Source of the DNA: Actinacidiphila bryophytorum
Lineage (GTDB): Bacteria; Actinomycetota; Actinomycetes; Streptomycetales; Streptomycetaceae
Direction: 5' to 3'
NCBI RefSeq assembly: GCF_016916835.1
Contig: NZ_JAFFIX010000009.1
Coordinates: forward strand, 1 to 64,000
DNA length: 64,000 bases
The translations under genes and the position numbers were made by a program. Positions 8,998 to 17,093 of this stretch are shown piece after piece (position 1 is the stretch's first letter; the number at the start of each line of letters is the position of its first letter). The notes under the pieces were generated by a model. It was given only the letters and a program-made list of their open reading frames with translations, had not been told where the DNA came from and made no database searches.

Positions 8998-9438
8998 TCA
9001 GACGTTGCTGTGAGCGGCCCAGTCGGCGCGGGAGGCGACGAGTTGGGGACGTATCTCCTGGTCGAGGCGGTCTGCCTGGGCGCGGAGCTTGGCGGCGAGT
9101 TCGGCGAGGCCGTCCGGGTCGAGGTGGGTGACCCAGTAGTCGTCAACGATGGCCACGTTGACGACGGGCACGCGAGGGTCGGGCTCTTCGGCGTACGGGT
9201 CGCAGACGAGCACGCTCCACAGAACGCGCTCGTCGGCCGCCGTGGACGCACCGTCGCGGACGCGGAGGAGTTGACCGTCGAAGTAGGCGCGGTGGCTGAT
9301 GTCAGCGAGTTCGACGGGGAGTTGGTCCGGGGCTACGTTTGCGGCGGTCGGGTCGTCGTGCGCCCATGCCGGGAGGTGGCCGGAGACCGCGTCGCCCGCG
9401 GTCGTCGCGATCGTCCAGGTCTTCTGCGGCTCGCTCAT
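8998..9438 (-). CDS. DUF6907-like hypothetical protein
   Basis: The 146-residue protein begins KTWTIATTAGDAVSGHLPAW and contains ADISHRAYFDG and VLWSVLVCDPYAEEPDPRVP, the pattern of DUF6907 proteins common in Streptomyces next to small ATPase and GntR genes. Its ATG overlaps the TGA of the upstream ATPase remnant (ATGA), the remains of a translationally coupled pair. No function is known. The family call is from memory of its pattern. Confidence 0.6.
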   Translation of the reverse strand: MSEPQKTWTIATTAGDAVSGHLPAWAHDDPTAANVAPDQLPVELADISHRAYFDGQLLRVRDGASTAADERVLWSVLVCDPYAEEPDPRVPVVNVAIVDDYWVTHLDPDGLAELAAKLRAQADRLDQEIRPQLVASRADWAAHSNV

Positions 9439-9630
9439 ATGCCGGCCTCCCCTGTCTCGGACGGCTCCTCGTCATCCCGGTAGAGCACGGCCCACAGGAG
9501 CTTCCCGACCCCGTCCCGGTCGCTCACCCCCCATCGTCCCCCCGTCAACGCATCGACAAGAGCAAGCCCGCGGCCCGCCTCCTCGTCCATCGACGGGTTC
9601 TGCAATGTCGGGCGAGTGTCGTGGAACGGT
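9435..9630 (-). pseudogene. C-terminal fragment of an anti-sigma-like ATP-binding protein
   Basis: The frame FHDTRPTLQNPSMDEEAGRG, then LALVDALTGGRWGV, is the G2-box end of HATPase_c proteins of the RsbW/SpoIIAB type (GRGLALVDALT). The preceding N-box and first half are missing, and a stop codon lies just upstream. It ends in an ATGA overlap with the DUF6907-like gene. The break faces a GntR fragment on the other strand, so a deletion or rearrangement removed the 5' parts. Confidence 0.65.
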
Positions 9631-9667
9631 CAGAACCGCGGGTGGCCGGCCCGGACGAGGGACGCTA

Positions 9668-9805
9668 CCCGGCGTCCAGAAGAGCACGCTGGTCACGCAC
9701 ATCCAGCGGATGTACTACAGCGACAACGGCCGCCGAGTGGAGACCGCCGACATCGTGGTACCCGCGGCGCTCTGCGAGAACGTCTACGAGGTTCCGGTCT
9801 GTTAG
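9668..9805 (+). pseudogene. C-terminal fragment of a GntR/UTRA regulator
   Basis: The frame THIQRMYYSDNGRRVETADI, then VVPAALCENVYEVPVC and stop, is the last strand and helix of a UTRA ligand-binding domain as in HutC-group GntR regulators. No DNA-binding domain precedes it; upstream sequence belongs to the antisense ATPase remnant. Its stop abuts the IS630 remnant, which probably truncated it. Confidence 0.65.
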
Positions 9806-10005
9806 TACTGTGATCGGAAATGTTCGCCGGGTCGGTAGTGATGTCGGTTGGATGTGCGGTGACGTCCGATCCGACCGTTGGCGGCGTGGTGGCCGAGCCT
9901 GTCCGTGTGCGCAGCCTGACCAACCAGGAGGGGCGGAAGCTACGGCAGCTCGTGCTCCGGGGCAGCCCCAGCTCGGTCCGCTACGAGCACGCGGACGAAG
10001 CCCTC
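9806..10005 (+). mobile_element. IS630-family transposase N-terminal remnant
   Basis: The frame from about 9889 reads AEPVRVRSLTNQEGRKLRQL and then VLRGSPSSVRYEHADEA, the N-terminal helix-turn-helix start of IS630-type transposases. It then runs into the antisense strand of the next gene, so only about 40 transposase residues survive. The preceding 80 bp, from a TTAGTACTGTG stretch, are probably the insertion sequence's left end. No catalytic DDE part is present. Confidence 0.6.
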
Positions 10006-10257
10006 AGTCCAGTGGTCCTCATCGAGTACGTACTTTCCGATCTCAAAACCGTCTGGCTCATCGACGAAGCCCTGTAGACGACGCGCGCGGCGCATCCGCT
10101 CTTCCGCCGCGGCCTCAGAGGAGTAGACGCCAAGCAGCTTGACGTCGTCACCGTCCTGCTCGTCGATGAACACGCCCCCATCGTCCGGGTGAATCGTCTC
10201 GTCGTTGGGGCCAGCCTCGTTCTGATGGCTGATATGCCAGAGGGGGTAGACCTTCAC
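9940..10257 (-). CDS. DUF7336-like hypothetical protein with altered C-terminus
   Basis: The 105-residue protein has MKVYPLWHISHQ, then DDVKLLGVYSSEAAAEERMR, GFVDEPDGFEIG and VLDEDHWTEGF, the pattern of small DUF7336-type proteins of unknown function. Normal members end soon after DEDHWTEGF. Here the last 17 residues (RVLVADRAGAAPEHELP) are read from the antisense strand of the IS630 remnant, so the insertion sequence probably replaced the native end. The fold may survive. Confidence 0.6.
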   Translation of the reverse strand: MKVYPLWHISHQNEAGPNDETIHPDDGGVFIDEQDGDDVKLLGVYSSEAAAEERMRRARRLQGFVDEPDGFEIGKYVLDEDHWTEGFVRVLVADRAGAAPEHELP

Positions 10258-10385
10258 GGGCGCAGGCTACCCCCGGCCTGACCTATGAACGTTCTCTGTC
10301 AGAGCACGAGCGAGTGGTACCACCTGTGCGACGAGGGCGCCGCGGCGGGATACTTAGGGCCTTCGTCACAACAGTGCCATCTTGA
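10258..10385. other. Short intergenic gap, nothing recognised
   Basis: A short stretch (GGGCCTTCGTCACAACAGTG, about 10361-10380) resembles the ends of insertion sequences, but no inverted partner was found. Confidence 0.3.
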
Positions 10386-12194
10386 TCACACCAGCGTGTT
10401 GTAGATGTTCATACCGCTGCCGCTGAGGGTGCGGGTGTCGAGAGGTGCGTTGGGGTTGCCGGTGCCGCGGTAATACCAGAGCTTGCCAGCCGAGTCGCGG
10501 GCGACGAGGTCCTGGTGGCCGTCGCCGGTCATGTCGCCGATGCCGACGATGCTGGTGTAGATGTTCCAGCCGCCGCCGATGCGGATGCGGTTGGCGTAGG
10601 GAGCGGTGGTGTTTCCGGTGCCGGGGTAGTACCAGAGGACGCCTGCGGTGTCGCGAGCCAGGAGGTCGGGGTGGCCGTCGCCGGTAATGTCGCCGGTGGT
10701 GAGGATCTGGTTGTAGGTGTTCCAGCCGCTGCAGATGCGGGTGCGATTGGCGAGCGGGGTGTCGGTGCGTCCGGTTCCGCGGTAAAGCCACAGCACGCCT
10801 GCCGTGTCGCGGGCGACGAGGTCGGGATGACCGTCGCCGGTGATGTCGCCTGCTCCGGTGAGCTGGTTGTAAATGCCCCAGCCGCCGCTGATACGAATGC
10901 GGGCGGCAAGGGGAGCGTCAGTGCGTCCGGTTCCGCGGTAGAGCCACAGCACGCCTGCCGTGTCGCGGGCGACGAGGTCGCCGGTGCCGTTGGCCTTGAG
11001 CGGGCCGAGTGCAGTAAGGGCGTTGTAGATGTTCCAGCCGCCGCCGACACGGGTGCGGGGGTCGAAGGTGCCCGGGCTGTAAGCGTTCGACGTGGCCTGG
11101 TGCTGCCACAGGACGCCTGCACTGTCCCGGCCGTAGAGCGGCGCACGGCGCGCGGCGGGGACGATGTCGGTGCTGAAGTGCAGGGGCTGGTCCCATTCCG
11201 CGTACGACGTCCCGTCGTCTCCCAGGCTCTGGAAGACGCTGGTGAGGGTGCCGGCGGGCAGGCCCCAGTCGACGGCGACATGCAGGGACTCCGTCACGCT
11301 GGAGTCCGCCGTGACCCATTGGTGGGTAGGGAGGTCGATCGTGAGGGAGCCGTCGGCTGCGGTCGTCCAGTGCTTGGTGGTGTAGACGTCGCTGGTGGGG
11401 GAGTAATCGACGTGCAGTGCGGCGGCCAGTTGGGTGGGGGTGTACTGGGCGGCGCTGATCTGGTCGGCAGGAATGGTCCAGCGGGTGTGAGTAGCGCTGG
11501 GCGGGGCGGGCACGGGCTTGTGCGTGAGTGCGTTTGCGGTGACGACGACGTCGCCGGTGGGAATCCCAACATTGCCGACGGATGGCGTCCCCGTCGGCTC
11601 GTGGTCGGGGACGTACCACGATGTCGACAGGAGGGGATCGCGGACGCCGATCGAGCCGTAGTCGCCTTTTCCTGTCGTGCCGATGACGGCGCCGCTCCCC
11701 GAGTCGTAGACAGAGCCCCAGACCTCGACGAGAGACGGGACGGGGGACTTGGCGGAGACGTGCATATGGATGGTGCCCGCGAGCAGCGGGGCTCCGGCGC
11801 GGCCGTTGCCGTCGGCGTCGTAGTCGTTGTCGACGGTCAGCAGTGCAGAAGTCGACGAGAGCTTGATCATCGGCACGCGGAATCCGTAGTTGTCGAAGAA
11901 CGTCAACTGGTCCAGGTGGGGCCCGTTCACGGCCAGCCCGATGAAGGCGTCGGTCGTCGTCGATTGCGTCAGGGTGATGGCGAGATCGCCGGCCGGCCCG
12001 TTGGCGTCGAGTCTGACGTCGCCTATCGACATGATCGTCGGAATGGGGTTGGTCGCATCGGCGGCTTGGACGGACGCCAGTCCCGCGGCGAGGGCGACCG
12101 CGGTGGTGATAGCAGTACCGCGAAGTCTTCTGTACGGCAAAAAAACGGAAGCCGCCAATCTGATTGAGCGTCCCCGCCAGTTATACCTATGCAC
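10386..12194 (-). CDS. Large secreted FG-GAP repeat protein
   Basis: The 602-residue protein has an N-terminal basic region and hydrophobic core (RRLRGTAITTAVALAAGLAS, about residues 22-41) with a likely signal cut near VQAADA. Residues about 45-350 are beta-rich domains with no recognised family. The C-terminal 240 residues hold at least five blades of the type GDITGDGHPDLVARDTAGVL, each followed by WLYRGTGRT and a GGWNIYN stretch, as in FG-GAP or tachylectin-like propellers. Such proteins bind glycans or Ca2+ outside the cell. The repeat family resembles that of the protein at the left edge of the window. The blades are close in DNA sequence, so slippage and copy-number change are likely. 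Confidence 0.8.
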   Translation of the reverse strand: MHRYNWRGRSIRLAASVFLPYRRLRGTAITTAVALAAGLASVQAADATNPIPTIMSIGDVRLDANGPAGDLAITLTQSTTTDAFIGLAVNGPHLDQLTFFDNYGFRVPMIKLSSTSALLTVDNDYDADGNGRAGAPLLAGTIHMHVSAKSPVPSLVEVWGSVYDSGSGAVIGTTGKGDYGSIGVRDPLLSTSWYVPDHEPTGTPSVGNVGIPTGDVVVTANALTHKPVPAPPSATHTRWTIPADQISAAQYTPTQLAAALHVDYSPTSDVYTTKHWTTAADGSLTIDLPTHQWVTADSSVTESLHVAVDWGLPAGTLTSVFQSLGDDGTSYAEWDQPLHFSTDIVPAARRAPLYGRDSAGVLWQHQATSNAYSPGTFDPRTRVGGGWNIYNALTALGPLKANGTGDLVARDTAGVLWLYRGTGRTDAPLAARIRISGGWGIYNQLTGAGDITGDGHPDLVARDTAGVLWLYRGTGRTDTPLANRTRICSGWNTYNQILTTGDITGDGHPDLLARDTAGVLWYYPGTGNTTAPYANRIRIGGGWNIYTSIVGIGDMTGDGHQDLVARDSAGKLWYYRGTGNPNAPLDTRTLSGSGMNIYNTLV

Positions 12195-12276
12195 CCCAGT
12201 CTCCCAACTGCCGCCCCACGGGTTAGTGGGGGGAGCTTAGTGGAGTCACGTGGGCGACTACGAAACTGCTGGCTGG

Positions 12277-13035
12277 TCAGCGGCCTTCCCAGTCGGCCAT
12301 GGCGTGGGTCCGGGCCTCGATCACCGCCATGCGGGCGTCGCGCTCGGCTTCGTCGGTGTGAGTGGTCTGAGCTGTGGCCTGACCCTCCCACTTGCGGTAG
12401 AGAAGGCCGTAATCGCGGGTGAAGTAGCCGGGGCTCACGGCGTTGAGGGCCAGGAGGAGGCCGGTGTCCTCGGAGGCGGGGAGGGCCATCCAGCCGCCCA
12501 GGGCGAAGAGGAGGTCGCGGCGGATGAAGAGGGTCGCCGGGTGGACCTGGGCGCGGTAGTTGTTGGCCTTCCAGAAGTCGAAGACGACGCCCTTCGCAAG
12601 GGGGCCGTCCTCCGGGTCGGCGTCGAAGCCGGCCGTCGAGCCGTCGGGGAGCAGGTCCAGGACGCGGGAGGTCGCCCAGCCGAGGGCCGGGTCGGCTTCC
12701 AGGAGGGCCAGGTCGCGGGCCAGAGCACCGAGTGTCAACTGGTCATCGGCGTCGAGGACTTTGACGTACGAACCGGTCGCGTAGGCCAGTGCCATCGTCC
12801 GCGCCACGCCTGGTCCTCCAGGGCGGCCCTGGTGGAAGCTCACGCGCGGGTCATCGGGGACGTGCGGGCGTACCGCCTCGCTGAAGCCGTCCTCCTGGAT
12901 GATCCAGTGCCATTCCCAGCCGTCGGGCAACTCCTGTGCGCACAGCGACTTGTACGCGTCCGCGAGGAAGGGCGCCGACGGCGCGTGGACGGCGGTGACG
13001 ACGTCGATACGACGGGGAACCGGCACGGCGGTCAC
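12277..13035 (-). CDS. Family 2 glycosyltransferase
   Basis: The protein (about 250 residues) begins RRIDVVTAVHAPSAPFLADA, the GT2 nucleotide-sugar-binding strand. It has VKVLDADDQLTLGAL (about residues 91-105) with the DxD metal-binding motif, and FIRRDLLFALGGWMALPASE, typical of the acceptor-side helix with the ED catalytic region. I chose GTG at 13035 because it overlaps the GntR stop as GTGA; GTG at 13026 is also possible. Transfer of a sugar to a small molecule or cell-surface glycan is likely. It appears co-transcribed with, and after, the GntR gene. Confidence 0.83.
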   Translation of the reverse strand: MTAVPVPRRIDVVTAVHAPSAPFLADAYKSLCAQELPDGWEWHWIIQEDGFSEAVRPHVPDDPRVSFHQGRPGGPGVARTMALAYATGSYVKVLDADDQLTLGALARDLALLEADPALGWATSRVLDLLPDGSTAGFDADPEDGPLAKGVVFDFWKANNYRAQVHPATLFIRRDLLFALGGWMALPASEDTGLLLALNAVSPGYFTRDYGLLYRKWEGQATAQTTHTDEAERDARMAVIEARTHAMADWEGR

Positions 13036-13820
13036 CACCTTTCCAACGGGGTGACAAAGGTCAGTTCCGTGCGGTCGCCCGGCAGGCGGACGAAGGAGTG
13101 CTCCACAACGCGGCCGGTCGTGTCGTACGACGTCTTGGCGAGGACGATAAGGGCCGTGCCCGGGGGCAGGCCCAGTTCCTCGGCCTCGTCGGGGGCCGGC
13201 GGGCGGGCGAGGACCCGTTCCTCTATACGGTCCAGCTCGATGCCGAGGGTGTGGAGCTGGTTCTGCGTGCCGCCCGGCCACGGTTCGTTGGCGGCGTCCA
13301 GCAGAGCGGGGTTGCCGGCGACCATGTCGCGCACGAGATAGGACTCGACCAGACTGAACGGGTAGTCCTCGGCGCTGTAGCGGGTGCGGTAGGTCCGCTC
13401 GACCATGACGGTGCCGACACGGACTCCGAAGATCTCGGCCAGCTCCTCCCCCGCTTCGACCTCGTCGTACTCGGCGTGGAAGACCAGGTCGTCCATGTCG
13501 AGTCCGGTGTCGTGCTCGGTCGCGCCGGTCTGCTTGCGTTCCTGCTCCGGCTCGCGGGCGCGCGCCTTCTCCCACTGGTGTCGGAGGTTGGTCCGGCGGA
13601 CCAGGGTGCGGGGCGTGCGGACGAAGTTGCCGCGGCCGTGCTGCTTCTCGATCAGGCCCTCGGCCTGGAGAAGGGCGAGCGCCTGCCGGAGCGTCGGGAG
13701 GCTCTTCCCGTAGTGCTCCACGAGCATCGTCTCGGAGGGGAGTTGGTCACCGGGCGCCAGCTCACCCGCACGGATGCGATCGCGGAGATCGTCGGCGATC
13801 CGCTCGTACGCCTTGGCCAT
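13032..13820 (-). CDS. GntR-family regulator (UTRA ligand-binding domain)
   Basis: The N-terminal winged helix is clear: YERIADDLRDRIRAGELAPG, LPSETMLVEHYGKSLPTLRQ, ALALLQAEGLIEKQHGRGNF. From about residue 100 a UTRA domain follows, with VMVERTYRTRYSAEDYPFSL and GTALIVLAKTSYDTTGRVVE. ATG at 13820 is preferred, since GGTGG lies five bases upstream; GTG at 13829 is in frame. The GTGA overlap couples it to the glycosyltransferase. The dyad 41 bp upstream suggests autoregulation, and the near-copy at 7924 suggests control of the FkbM divergon. A second, broken GntR fragment lies at 9668. Confidence 0.88.
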   Translation of the reverse strand: MAKAYERIADDLRDRIRAGELAPGDQLPSETMLVEHYGKSLPTLRQALALLQAEGLIEKQHGRGNFVRTPRTLVRRTNLRHQWEKARAREPEQERKQTGATEHDTGLDMDDLVFHAEYDEVEAGEELAEIFGVRVGTVMVERTYRTRYSAEDYPFSLVESYLVRDMVAGNPALLDAANEPWPGGTQNQLHTLGIELDRIEERVLARPPAPDEAEELGLPPGTALIVLAKTSYDTTGRVVEHSFVRLPGDRTELTFVTPLERW

Positions 13821-13860
13821 GTACGCCACCGTCCTGATCGTCGGGCGGCTTCAGCATAAC

Positions 13861-13878
13861 AAGTCCTCAAGAGGTCTT
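13861..13878. promoter_or_regulatory. Candidate GntR operator (autoregulatory site)
   Basis: AAGTCCTCAAGAGGTCTT is a dyad in which the outer AAG/CTT and inner CCTC/GAGG arms pair, with one T-T mismatch per side. It lies 41 bp before the regulator's ATG. Similar dyads are usual targets of GntR/HutC proteins. Confidence 0.5.
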
Positions 13879-13924
13879 GACGAGTTGACGTGCAGCGCCC
13901 GTTCGGGTGGTGACACAAGCAGAA

Positions 13925-13951
13925 CGGGTGCCCCGAAGCTCGGGGCACCCG
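13925..13951 (-). terminator. tRNA-Ser terminator
   Basis: CGGGTGCCCCGA (13925-13936) pairs perfectly with TCGGGGCACCCG (13940-13951) over a three-base loop, 29 bp beyond the tRNA 3' end. On the integration model, the island supplies this new terminator. Confidence 0.65.
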
Positions 13952-13976
13952 CTCTGGCCTGCTCAAACCACTAGCT

Positions 13977-14038
13977 GTGCGGAGGCTGTGGGATTTGAAC
14001 CCACGGTGACATCGCTGCCACGACGGTTTTCAAGACCG
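13977..14038 (-). repeat. Attachment-site copy within intact tRNA-Ser
   Basis: Sixty-two bp identical to 2509-2570, reaching from just past the 3' end to the anticodon stem of the tRNA. This is the side on which the intact tRNA is kept. Confidence 0.85.
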
Positions 14039-14066
14039 TTCCCTTCGGCCGCTCGGGCAAGCCTCC
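13980..14066 (-). tRNA. tRNA-Ser (anticodon UGA)
   Basis: The acceptor stem GGAGGCT (14066-14060) pairs with AGCCTCC, followed by G73 at 13980. The anticodon loop CTTGAAA is closed by ACGGT/ACCGT, giving anticodon TGA (reads UCA). The long variable arm and the T loop TTCAAAT closed by GTGGG/CCCAC confirm a class II serine tRNA. CCA is not encoded. The 3' end faces the island. Confidence 0.95.
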
Positions 14067-14115
14067 CCGCAGTGCCGGGGGACCCGGGTGGGGTCCTGGG
14101 CGTGCGGGGGACAGC

Positions 14116-15897
14116 TTACTGGGGGGAGTCGCCGACGCGGGAGCCGAGGGTGACGGTCGTGGTGTGGGAGGTGCCGTTGCGGGTGTAGACGACGGTGACC
14201 TTGTCCTTGGGCTGGTGCTGCCAGATCTCGCCGATCAGGGTCTCGTCGCTGTCGATGATCGTGTGGTCGAACTCGGTGATGACGTCGCCCGGCTTGAGGC
14301 CGGCGAGGTCGCCGGGGCCGCCGGCGGTGACGGACTCGCTGGTGCCGCCGATCTTGGCGCCGTCGCCCTGGTACTGGCCGTCGAGGCTGACCTTCATGAC
14401 CGGGTAGACGGGCTGGCCGGTCTTGATCAGTTCGTCGGCGACGCGCTTTGCCTGGTTGATCGGGATGGCGAAGCCGAGGCCGACGCTGCCGCCCTGGGTG
14501 CCGGGCTGGGCTGTGCCGCCGGGCTGGATGGCGGAGTTGATGCCGATGACGGCGCCGTTGGCGTTGAGCAGCGGGCCGCCGGAGTTGCCCGGGTTGATGG
14601 ACGCGTCGGTCTGGATGGCGCTCATGTAGGAGGCCGAGGAGCCCTGGCCGTCGCTGGAGGCGACCGGGCGGTGGACGGCACTGACGATGCCGGTGGTCAC
14701 CGTGCCGGACAGGCCGAAGGGGGCGCCGATGGCGATGGTGGCGTCGCCGACCGCGGCCTGGTCGGAATTGCCGAGCGGCAGCGGGGACAGGGTGACGCCG
14801 GAGGAGTTTTTGAGCTTGATCACTGCCACGTCGTAGCCCTGGGCGCGGCCGACGACGGAGGCGTCGTAGGTCTTGCCGTCGGAGAAGGTGACGGTGAGCT
14901 TGCCGCCGTCGGCGGCGGGGGCGACGACGTGGTTGTTGGTGAGGATGTGGCCCTGCGTGTCGTAGACGAAGCCGGTGCCGGTGCCGCTCTCCTGGCTGCC
15001 GCTGGCCTTGATGGTGACGACGCGGGGCAGCGCCTTGCTGGCGATGCCGGCGACCGAGGTGGGCGCGCGGTTGAGCGCCTTCTGGCTGCCGGAGTCGGAG
15101 ACGGTGGTGGAGGACGTGCTGTTGTTGTCGTCGTTGTGCTCGGCCGCCCAGTAGCCGATGCCGCCGCCGACACCGCCGGCGACGAGTGCCGCGACCAGGA
15201 CTGCGGCGACCAGGCCGCCGAAGCCGCGCCGCTTGCGGCCGCCGTCGGGCGGCTGGGGCACGGGCGCGCCCCACACCGGCCCCTCGGGGCCGCCGCCACC
15301 GTAGCCGGGCTGGGTCTGCGGGGCCTGGCCCCCGGCGGCGTACGCGGGGGTGGCGGGGACGGCGTAGGGGTCCTGGGGTGCGGTGCCGCCCTGCTGCGGC
15401 TGTTCGGCGCCGTAGGGCGAGGGCTGCTCCGCGCCGTACGCCGGCTGCTGCGCGAACGCCTGCGCCTGGGCCGGCACAACAGGGGCCGCGGGGGCCTGGG
15501 CGTCGTGGGCGGGCTGCTGCGGCGGCACGGCGGCGGGGTACGCGGCCGGCTTCGGCGCCTCGTACCCGCTGTGGTCGTACGGCGCGGCGGCCGGCACCGG
15601 CGGGGCGGACGGCTGCGGGGCCGCGGGCTGGGGAGCCGCGGGCGCCGGCGTCTGCTGGGTGAGTGCGGCGGGGGGCGGGCCGTACGGCGACGGCGGACCC
15701 ACCGGCGGCGGTGCCTGCGCGGGAAGAACCTCGGTCCGTGCCGCGTCGCGGGGCGCGTCGGCGGGCGCGGCAGGAGCCGCGGGCGCCGGGGGAACGGGGG
15801 CCTGTGCCGCCGAGGCACCGTCGGGCGAGGCACCGTCGGGCGCGGTCGCTGCCGACTCCGCAGCCGGGACGGATCCGGCTTCGTTCTCGGTGCTCAC
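14116..15897 (-). CDS. HtrA/DegP-type membrane-anchored serine protease with PDZ domain
   Basis: 593 residues from GTG at 15897, seven bases after GAGGAG. Residues 1-225 are a Pro/Ala/Gln/Tyr-rich cytoplasmic region with PYG repeats. One TM helix follows (GLVAAVLVAALVAGGVGGGI, about 229-248). The trypsin-like domain has the triad: His in ILTNNHVV (about 321), Asp in GYDVAVIKL (about 357), Ser in NPGNSGGPL (about 437). A PDZ domain with GGPGDLAGLKPGDVI (about 530-545) ends the protein. Such proteases degrade or process misfolded proteins outside the membrane. The gene is convergent with the tRNA-Ser side and divergent from the glycerophosphodiesterase. Confidence 0.93.
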   Translation of the reverse strand: MSTENEAGSVPAAESAATAPDGASPDGASAAQAPVPPAPAAPAAPADAPRDAARTEVLPAQAPPPVGPPSPYGPPPAALTQQTPAPAAPQPAAPQPSAPPVPAAAPYDHSGYEAPKPAAYPAAVPPQQPAHDAQAPAAPVVPAQAQAFAQQPAYGAEQPSPYGAEQPQQGGTAPQDPYAVPATPAYAAGGQAPQTQPGYGGGGPEGPVWGAPVPQPPDGGRKRRGFGGLVAAVLVAALVAGGVGGGIGYWAAEHNDDNNSTSSTTVSDSGSQKALNRAPTSVAGIASKALPRVVTIKASGSQESGTGTGFVYDTQGHILTNNHVVAPAADGGKLTVTFSDGKTYDASVVGRAQGYDVAVIKLKNSSGVTLSPLPLGNSDQAAVGDATIAIGAPFGLSGTVTTGIVSAVHRPVASSDGQGSSASYMSAIQTDASINPGNSGGPLLNANGAVIGINSAIQPGGTAQPGTQGGSVGLGFAIPINQAKRVADELIKTGQPVYPVMKVSLDGQYQGDGAKIGGTSESVTAGGPGDLAGLKPGDVITEFDHTIIDSDETLIGEIWQHQPKDKVTVVYTRNGTSHTTTVTLGSRVGDSPQ

Positions 15898-16051
15898 AGC
15901 GTTTCTCCTCGGGATCAGGACAGGGTAGTGGGGCGAACACAGCATTTCCCACGGCGTGTCGGACCGCCGTAAGCGGTAGCTGTGCATGTCCGTGGCGCGT
16001 GCGCGGGGCCGGTTCGCGTGACCGCCGGCGAGGCGGTGGCACCATGAACCG

Positions 16052-16927
16052 GTGACACATGCGCGCGCGGTCCCGGAGGCGTACCCGGACGGGCGACCTG
16101 TCCAGGTCGTCGCCCATCGGGGTGCTTCCGAGGATGTACCAGAACATACGCTCGCCGCGTACCGGAAAGCCATCGAGGACGGCGCCGACGCCCTGGAGTG
16201 CGACATCCGGCTCACCGCGGACGGCGAACTGGTCTGCGTGCACGACCGGCGGGTCAACCGGACCTCCAACGGCCGCGGCGCCGTCTCCTCGCTCGAACTG
16301 GCCGACCTGGCGACGCTGGACTTCGGCTCGTGGAAGGGCAGGCTCGCCGACCCCGAGGCACCCGAGCGCTACGACCTGGCGGAGCGCAGCCGGGTCCTCA
16401 CCCTGCGGCGGCTGCTGGAACTGGTCGCGGACACCGACCGCCGGGTGGAGCTGGCGATCGAGACCAAGCACCCGACGCGCTGGGCGGGCCAGGTGGAGGA
16501 GCGGCTGATCGACCTGCTGCACCACTTCGGCCTGGACCGGCCCCCGGCACCTGGCGGCGCCTCCCAGGTGCGGGTGATGAGCTTCTCGTCCCGCTCGCTG
16601 CGCCGGGTGCGGCTGGCGGCGCCCGCGCTGCCCACGGTGTACCTCATGCAGTACGTGTCGCCGCGGCACCGGGACGGGCGGCTGCCCGCCGGGGTGCGGA
16701 TCGCGGGGCCGAGCATGCGCATCGTGCGGGCGAACCCCGGGTATGTGGCGCGATTGCACCGGGCCGGGAACCGCGTCCATGTGTGGACGGTGGACGAACC
16801 CCGCGACGTGGAAATGTGCGCGCGGCTCGGCGTGGACGCCATCATCACCAACCGGCCGCGCCAGGTGCTTGACCAGCTGAGCAGCATGAACGCCCCTGGT
16901 CACGGCCCGGACGGGCCTGGACGCTGA
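16052..16927 (+). CDS. Glycerophosphodiester phosphodiesterase
   Basis: The 291-residue protein carries the GDPD core: VVAHRGASEDVPEHTLAAYR (residues 19-38, with His and Arg of the HRG motif and Glu-His-Thr), ALECDIRLTADGELVCVHD (metal-binding E/D and His), and C-terminal VHVWTVDEPRD. It hydrolyses deacylated phospholipids to glycerol-3-phosphate and alcohol. No signal peptide is seen, so cytoplasmic. GTG at 16052; the nearby ATG is not in frame with the motifs. Confidence 0.92.
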   Translation: MTHARAVPEAYPDGRPVQVVAHRGASEDVPEHTLAAYRKAIEDGADALECDIRLTADGELVCVHDRRVNRTSNGRGAVSSLELADLATLDFGSWKGRLADPEAPERYDLAERSRVLTLRRLLELVADTDRRVELAIETKHPTRWAGQVEERLIDLLHHFGLDRPPAPGGASQVRVMSFSSRSLRRVRLAAPALPTVYLMQYVSPRHRDGRLPAGVRIAGPSMRIVRANPGYVARLHRAGNRVHVWTVDEPRDVEMCARLGVDAIITNRPRQVLDQLSSMNAPGHGPDGPGR

Positions 16928-17093
16928 CATTGCCGCGAGGCGTACGCGGGCGTCCCATGCCGTCGGCATGCACATATGGCGCGCGGGCGTCCGGCTGACG
17001 TATGGAGTGCGTCAATAGATCGCGGTTGGCCTGTTTCCGGTCGAGTCCCAGGGGGCATCCATCCCGTGGCGTGGGGTGAAGGAGGTCACGGGG

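Noticed and set aside
10386..12194. Plus-strand 550-residue open frame in the FG-GAP gene
   Set aside because: Antisense of repeated blades; the repeats make a long shadow frame (AVAGDVAGGEDLVV units).
14030..16975. 981-residue leftward open frame
   Set aside because: Antisense or off-frame shadow of the HtrA-like protease and the glycerophosphodiesterase; Arg/Pro-rich low-complexity product with no domain.
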